A DNA stretch of 64,000 nucleotides from Rosistilla carotiformis (lineage in GTDB: Bacteria > Planctomycetota > Planctomycetia > Pirellulales > Pirellulaceae): assembly GCF_007753095.1 (NCBI RefSeq), contig NZ_CP036348.1, positions 7,355,411 through 7,419,410 on the forward strand, in the 5' to 3' direction. Positions 61,237 through 64,000 of this stretch are shown one piece after another; position 1 is the stretch's first letter; each line of letters opens with the position of its first letter. The translations under genes were made by a program, and so were the position numbers. Under the pieces are notes generated by a model. The model saw nothing but the letters and a program-made list of their open reading frames with translations, ran no database searches and had not been told where the DNA came from.

Positions 61237-62199
61237 TCACACAGGGACGACGTTCTTCAACAGTTCTTCGATCACTTCGCCCCGCGTGACCCCCGCCGCT
61301 TCGGCTTCGTAGGTCAAGTGGATGCGATGCGCCAAGCAGGCGGCGGCGACGGCGCGGATGTTGTCGGGCGAGACGAAATCCTGCCCCTGCAACCAAGCGT
61401 GGGCTCGCGCTGCGGCGTCCAGTGCCAACGTTCCCCGCGGGCTCGCTCCCAATCGAATCCATCGCGCCAGTTGATCGCCGTACTGTTTCGGATTCCGCGT
61501 GGCGAGGATCAGGTCGACGATATACTTCTCCGCCGGCTCGGCGACGTGCACCGCATAGACCTCTTTTCTGGCGGCGAAGATCACCTCTTGCGACAGCGGT
61601 GCGATCGGCTCAGCCGCTGCACCCGACTTCTCGCCACGGACCAGCCGCAGAATCGCGGTTTCGTTTTCGCCGACCGGGTAATCGACGCGAACGTATAACA
61701 GGAAGCGGTCCATCTGAGCTTCGGGCAACGGGTACGTTCCCTCTTGCTCGATCGGGTTTTGCGTCGCCAGGACGAGGAACAACTCGGGCAACGCGTGCGT
61801 CTTGGCAGCGACCGTCACCTGGCGTTCTTCCATCGCTTCGAGCAGCGCCGATTGAACCTTTGCCGGAGCCCGGTTGATCTCATCGGCGAGGATCAGATTG
61901 CCGAAGATCGGCCCAGGTTGGAACTCAAACGATCCATCCTGCTCGCGGTAGATCTCCGATCCGGTGACGTCCGACGGCAGCAGGTCGGGAGTGAATTGGA
62001 CGCGGCCGAAATCGCTTTCGACAAGCTTCGACAACGTCTTGACCGACCGCGTCTTTGCCGTGCCGGGAAAACCTTCCATCAGCACATGCCCGTCGGCCAA
62101 CAGCGCGATCAGGATCCGCTCCACCACCTCTTGCTGGCCGATCACCGCCGCATTCATGGCGGCGGAAATTTTCAAGATTGCCTCGCGCGGCTCCATCAC
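61237..62199 (-). CDS. moxR: MoxR-family AAA+ ATPase
   Basis: A 320-residue AAA+ protein of the MoxR branch: Walker A region HVLMEGFPGTAKTRSVKTL, QFTPDLLPSDVTGSEIY, Walker B LILADEINRAPAKVQSALL, EERQVTV, the sensor-1 LATQNPIEQEGTYPLPEAQ, and RLGASPRG. All motifs are intact. First gene of the seven-gene operon moxR-DUF58-DUF4381-batA-batB-TPR-batD, thought to assemble or activate VWA-containing complexes. Confidence 0.93.
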   Translation of the reverse strand: MMEPREAILKISAAMNAAVIGQQEVVERILIALLADGHVLMEGFPGTAKTRSVKTLSKLVESDFGRVQFTPDLLPSDVTGSEIYREQDGSFEFQPGPIFGNLILADEINRAPAKVQSALLEAMEERQVTVAAKTHALPELFLVLATQNPIEQEGTYPLPEAQMDRFLLYVRVDYPVGENETAILRLVRGEKSGAAAEPIAPLSQEVIFAARKEVYAVHVAEPAEKYIVDLILATRNPKQYGDQLARWIRLGASPRGTLALDAAARAHAWLQGQDFVSPDNIRAVAAACLAHRIHLTYEAEAAGVTRGEVIEELLKNVVPV

Positions 62200-62302
62200 T
62201 CACTCCATGCTTTTCCAGAGAATTCACCGCCAGCGCCCCGAAGAGACGTACTTCATTGGAGCGGCGTGTTTGCGCCTCGATTTTTGGGTCTTCGAGGTTG
62301 TC

Positions 62303-62466
62303 AGTTTAACGCCCCAACGTTCAACGAAGCGTAGTGGACGAGGTTACGAGTCCCAGCGATTTGGTCGGATGCAAAAGGACTCGTAACCTCGTCCACTACA
62401 TCCCGTCGCTAGTTCTTTCGACGGTCCGAGGATCCTTCGTTGAACCGTATTGAGTTTAACGCCCCA
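62303..62466 (-). mobile_element. MITE-like palindromic element, copy 3, with flanking direct repeats
   Basis: An inverted copy of the element at 12.4 kb: inner inverted repeat GTAGTGGACGAGGTTACGAG (62331-62350 and its complement at ~62379-62398) around CAGCGATTTGGTC, with outer arms TTCAACGAAG and CTTCGTTGAACC. The asymmetric spacer is on the right, opposite to copies 1 and 2. The 14-bp sequence AGTTTAACGCCCCA occurs directly at both ends (62303-62316, 62453-62466) and looks like a target-site duplication. The rest of the 366-bp gap 62200-62565 holds nothing I recognise. Confidence 0.75.
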
Positions 62467-62565
62467 CCGCCTGGTGGCTACAACGACAGAACAATTTATC
62501 GATATGGATTTTCCATCGATGACGAGTCGTGTTCCATGTGGGATCGACCACGTAGTGTGGCCTAC

Positions 62566-63534
62566 CTATCGCGCGTTGCCGGATGTCTCGAGTTCAATCT
62601 TCTCCGGAACATCGTCCATTCCCCAGTATCGATGCTCGATTCCGGTCTCATGCACCGTCACGATGCGAAAGCCCGACGGGTCCTTCCCTAGCGGACGGCC
62701 GACGGGACCGGTGGTGATCATTTCCATCGATCCGGCGGTGCCGTAGGCGTTGCGGTGGTAGTGTCCGGCAAAGACCGCGCGGACATCGGCCTGCTTCAGC
62801 TGGGCCAGCAAAGGCGTTCGCCGCTGCAGCGGAATGTTGAAGTATTGATCGGGCTCATCCTCTTCCGCCAGAAACAGCGGATGATGTTGAAACATCAGGA
62901 TGTGTTTCGCCTCTGCCGCGTTCGCTTCTTGCAGTTGTTGCTGGAGCCACGTTTGCTGAGCGGCCAAGACCTCGGGGGCCCCTTCGGGATCTTTGAGGAC
63001 GCTGGAGTTGAGGACGATGTTGCAGACGCCGCCGACCCAAAACGAAAAATAGTCGTCACCAAAGTTTTCCTTGTAACGGGCGATCGATTCAGCAGTAGGT
63101 CGGTTGCCGACGTCGTGATTCCCACACACACAGACCAACGGGATCTCCGCATCGACTTCGGAAAAGTCGCGATGGTACTGCGCGACTTGTTCGCGATAAC
63201 GCGGATGCTCTGGCGTCGCATTTGTCAGATCGCCACAGACGATCACAAACCGCGGCCGCAGGCGGTTGATATGCTCGACCGCCCGGCGCACCAGATCGAC
63301 TTCTTGATCGAACCCCTTGTTGCCACTGAAGAAGCCGTACTGCGTATCGGCCATTTGCATGAAGAAGAAGGGCCGCTGCCACGTCTGTTCGTGCTGGCGG
63401 TCGAAGGCCTTAAACGTTCGATCGGCCGCCTGTTGGAAGCGGGCATTGGGGACACCGGCTGGTTCCTGTGCCGAGCAGAGACTCGTCAACGATGAAACTA
63501 GCCACAGGATCAAGATAGGAAACTTGGATTGCAT
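62566..63534 (-). CDS. secreted calcineurin-like metallophosphoesterase
   Basis: A 322-residue protein with a signal peptide (MQSKFPILILWLVSSLTSLCSA). Metallophosphoesterase motifs are complete: MQMADTQYG (motif I, Asp and, unusually, Gln in place of His), VIVCGDLTNA (GD), VCGNHDVG (GNH), ILMFQHHPLF (His) and AVFAGHYHRNAYG (GHxH). The layout resembles CPPED1-type enzymes. Substrate unknown; an exported phosphoesterase or nuclease. Confidence 0.88.
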   Translation of the reverse strand: MQSKFPILILWLVSSLTSLCSAQEPAGVPNARFQQAADRTFKAFDRQHEQTWQRPFFFMQMADTQYGFFSGNKGFDQEVDLVRRAVEHINRLRPRFVIVCGDLTNATPEHPRYREQVAQYHRDFSEVDAEIPLVCVCGNHDVGNRPTAESIARYKENFGDDYFSFWVGGVCNIVLNSSVLKDPEGAPEVLAAQQTWLQQQLQEANAAEAKHILMFQHHPLFLAEEDEPDQYFNIPLQRRTPLLAQLKQADVRAVFAGHYHRNAYGTAGSMEMITTGPVGRPLGKDPSGFRIVTVHETGIEHRYWGMDDVPEKIELETSGNAR

Positions 63535-63764
63535 TGCATTTCATCGGGTGAATGGGAGGCTCGGAAGCAGGCCAAGCGTCGCGTCCATTCGCCGCCGAGC
63601 TACAAACGCCCAACCCAAATTCGGCGACCTAGCCAAGTGAAGTGGCTTGCGACCGCACCCGCAACGCTTTGCCGGCTGGCGTTTTACGCCAACGGGTTGC
63701 CGATTCTACGGCAACGTTCCCACATGGGCAAACCGTTCCCGGATCCTCTTCCATACCCGACCGA

Positions 63765-64000
63765 TCAATCCCCAACCAGCTCTGGAAAAACCTCTTCGTC
63801 GAGGTTCATGCGTTTGACCAGAGTACGAACCCGCACCAGAAAGTCGCTCTTGTAATTAGCGACTTGTTGTTCGTTGAGATTCAATTCCTCGGCGACTTGT
63901 TTGTTGCCGACGCCGCGGACAAACAGTAGTTCCAGACATCGCAGCTTCTTCCAATCGCCGCGTTGTTTCCAATGTTTGATTTGCGATTCGAGAGCCTCCC
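63765..64000 (-). CDS. ECF-type sigma-70 factor, C-terminal part (region 4)
   Basis: Partial at the right window edge; the frame has no start inside the window. The 77 visible residues read, in part, ESQIKHWKQRGDWKKLRCLE, then LLFVRGVGNKQVAEELNLNE and QQVANYKSDFLVRVRTLVKR, ending VFPELVGD. This is a region-4 helix-turn-helix of the sigma-70 superfamily in the form common in planctomycetes. The stop codon is at 63765-63767. The 230 bp between it and the phosphoesterase start (63535-63764) hold no gene. Regulon unknown. Confidence 0.75.
   Translation of the reverse strand, partial: EALESQIKHWKQRGDWKKLRCLELLFVRGVGNKQVAEELNLNEQQVANYKSDFLVRVRTLVKRMNLDEEVFPELVGD

Noticed and set aside
62303-62466. 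Integron attC-like site (GTTTAAC at both borders)
   Set aside because: The two motifs are in direct, not inverted, orientation and there is no integrase or cassette structure; a target-site duplication explains them better.

Overview
The window reads as a chromosomal segment of a planctomycete, most likely of the Pirellulaceae (Rhodopirellula/Rosistilla type). This rests on gene content: a transmembrane Ser/Thr kinase with a sensor-like C-terminal half, DUF1080 lipoproteins, paired von Willebrand (VWA) membrane proteins, a MoxR-DUF58-VWA-BatD operon, and a sigma-factor tail of the planctomycete ECF type. Genus is an inference. Coding density is high. I saw no tRNA, rRNA, CRISPR array, transposase gene or phage gene.

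Layout. 1-5 kb: the 3' part of a BPSS1187-like hydrolase, an M14 carboxypeptidase, then a non-coding block of five and a half tandem 156-bp units bounded by two inverted REP-like hairpin elements. 3.2-6.9 kb: an MFS permease and a HAD phosphatase divergent from a GntR/LacI-type regulator with a candidate operator between them. 7-15 kb: receptor-like protein kinase, AI-2E family permease, an APH/AAA fusion, two copies of a MITE-like palindromic element, a Cu/Zn superoxide dismutase lipoprotein, and three small stress-type proteins. 15.2-23.6 kb: flagellar export and motor genes flbD-motA-motB-fliL-fliN-fliO // fliP-fliQ-fliR-flhB on the minus strand, split by a plus-strand MORN-repeat gene. 23.9-29.2 kb: two large VWA membrane proteins flanking a small coiled-coil protein and a probable structured non-coding RNA. 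29.3-36.7 kb: DUF1080 lipoprotein, YceI protein, membrane protein, DUF4416 protein, aminotransferase, a RelE/ParE-type toxin-antitoxin pair, threonine ammonia-lyase.

36.9-42.3 kb: a minus-strand carbohydrate cluster with two cytoplasmic GH130 enzymes around a GT4 glycosyltransferase fused to a helical-toroid domain. It may make and turn over a mannose-containing glycan. 43.1-55.9 kb: a plus-strand exopolysaccharide operon (flippase, polymerase, two GT4 transferases, chain-length regulator) that runs directly into a 2002-residue non-ribosomal peptide synthetase with domain order A-T-C-A-T-TE. Its adenylation pockets read by eye as cysteine then proline. This NRPS linked to polysaccharide genes is the most unusual biosynthetic feature here.

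56-62.2 kb: a complete MoxR-DUF58-DUF4381-VWA-VWA-TPR-BatD operon. 62.3-64 kb: a third, inverted copy of the MITE-like element flanked by 14-bp direct repeats, a secreted metallophosphoesterase, and the C-terminal end of a sigma factor cut by the window edge.

All calls come from reading the sequence; no database search was run. Family names are from motif recognition. Start codons were chosen from ribosome-binding sites, signal peptides and gene overlaps where these were visible.
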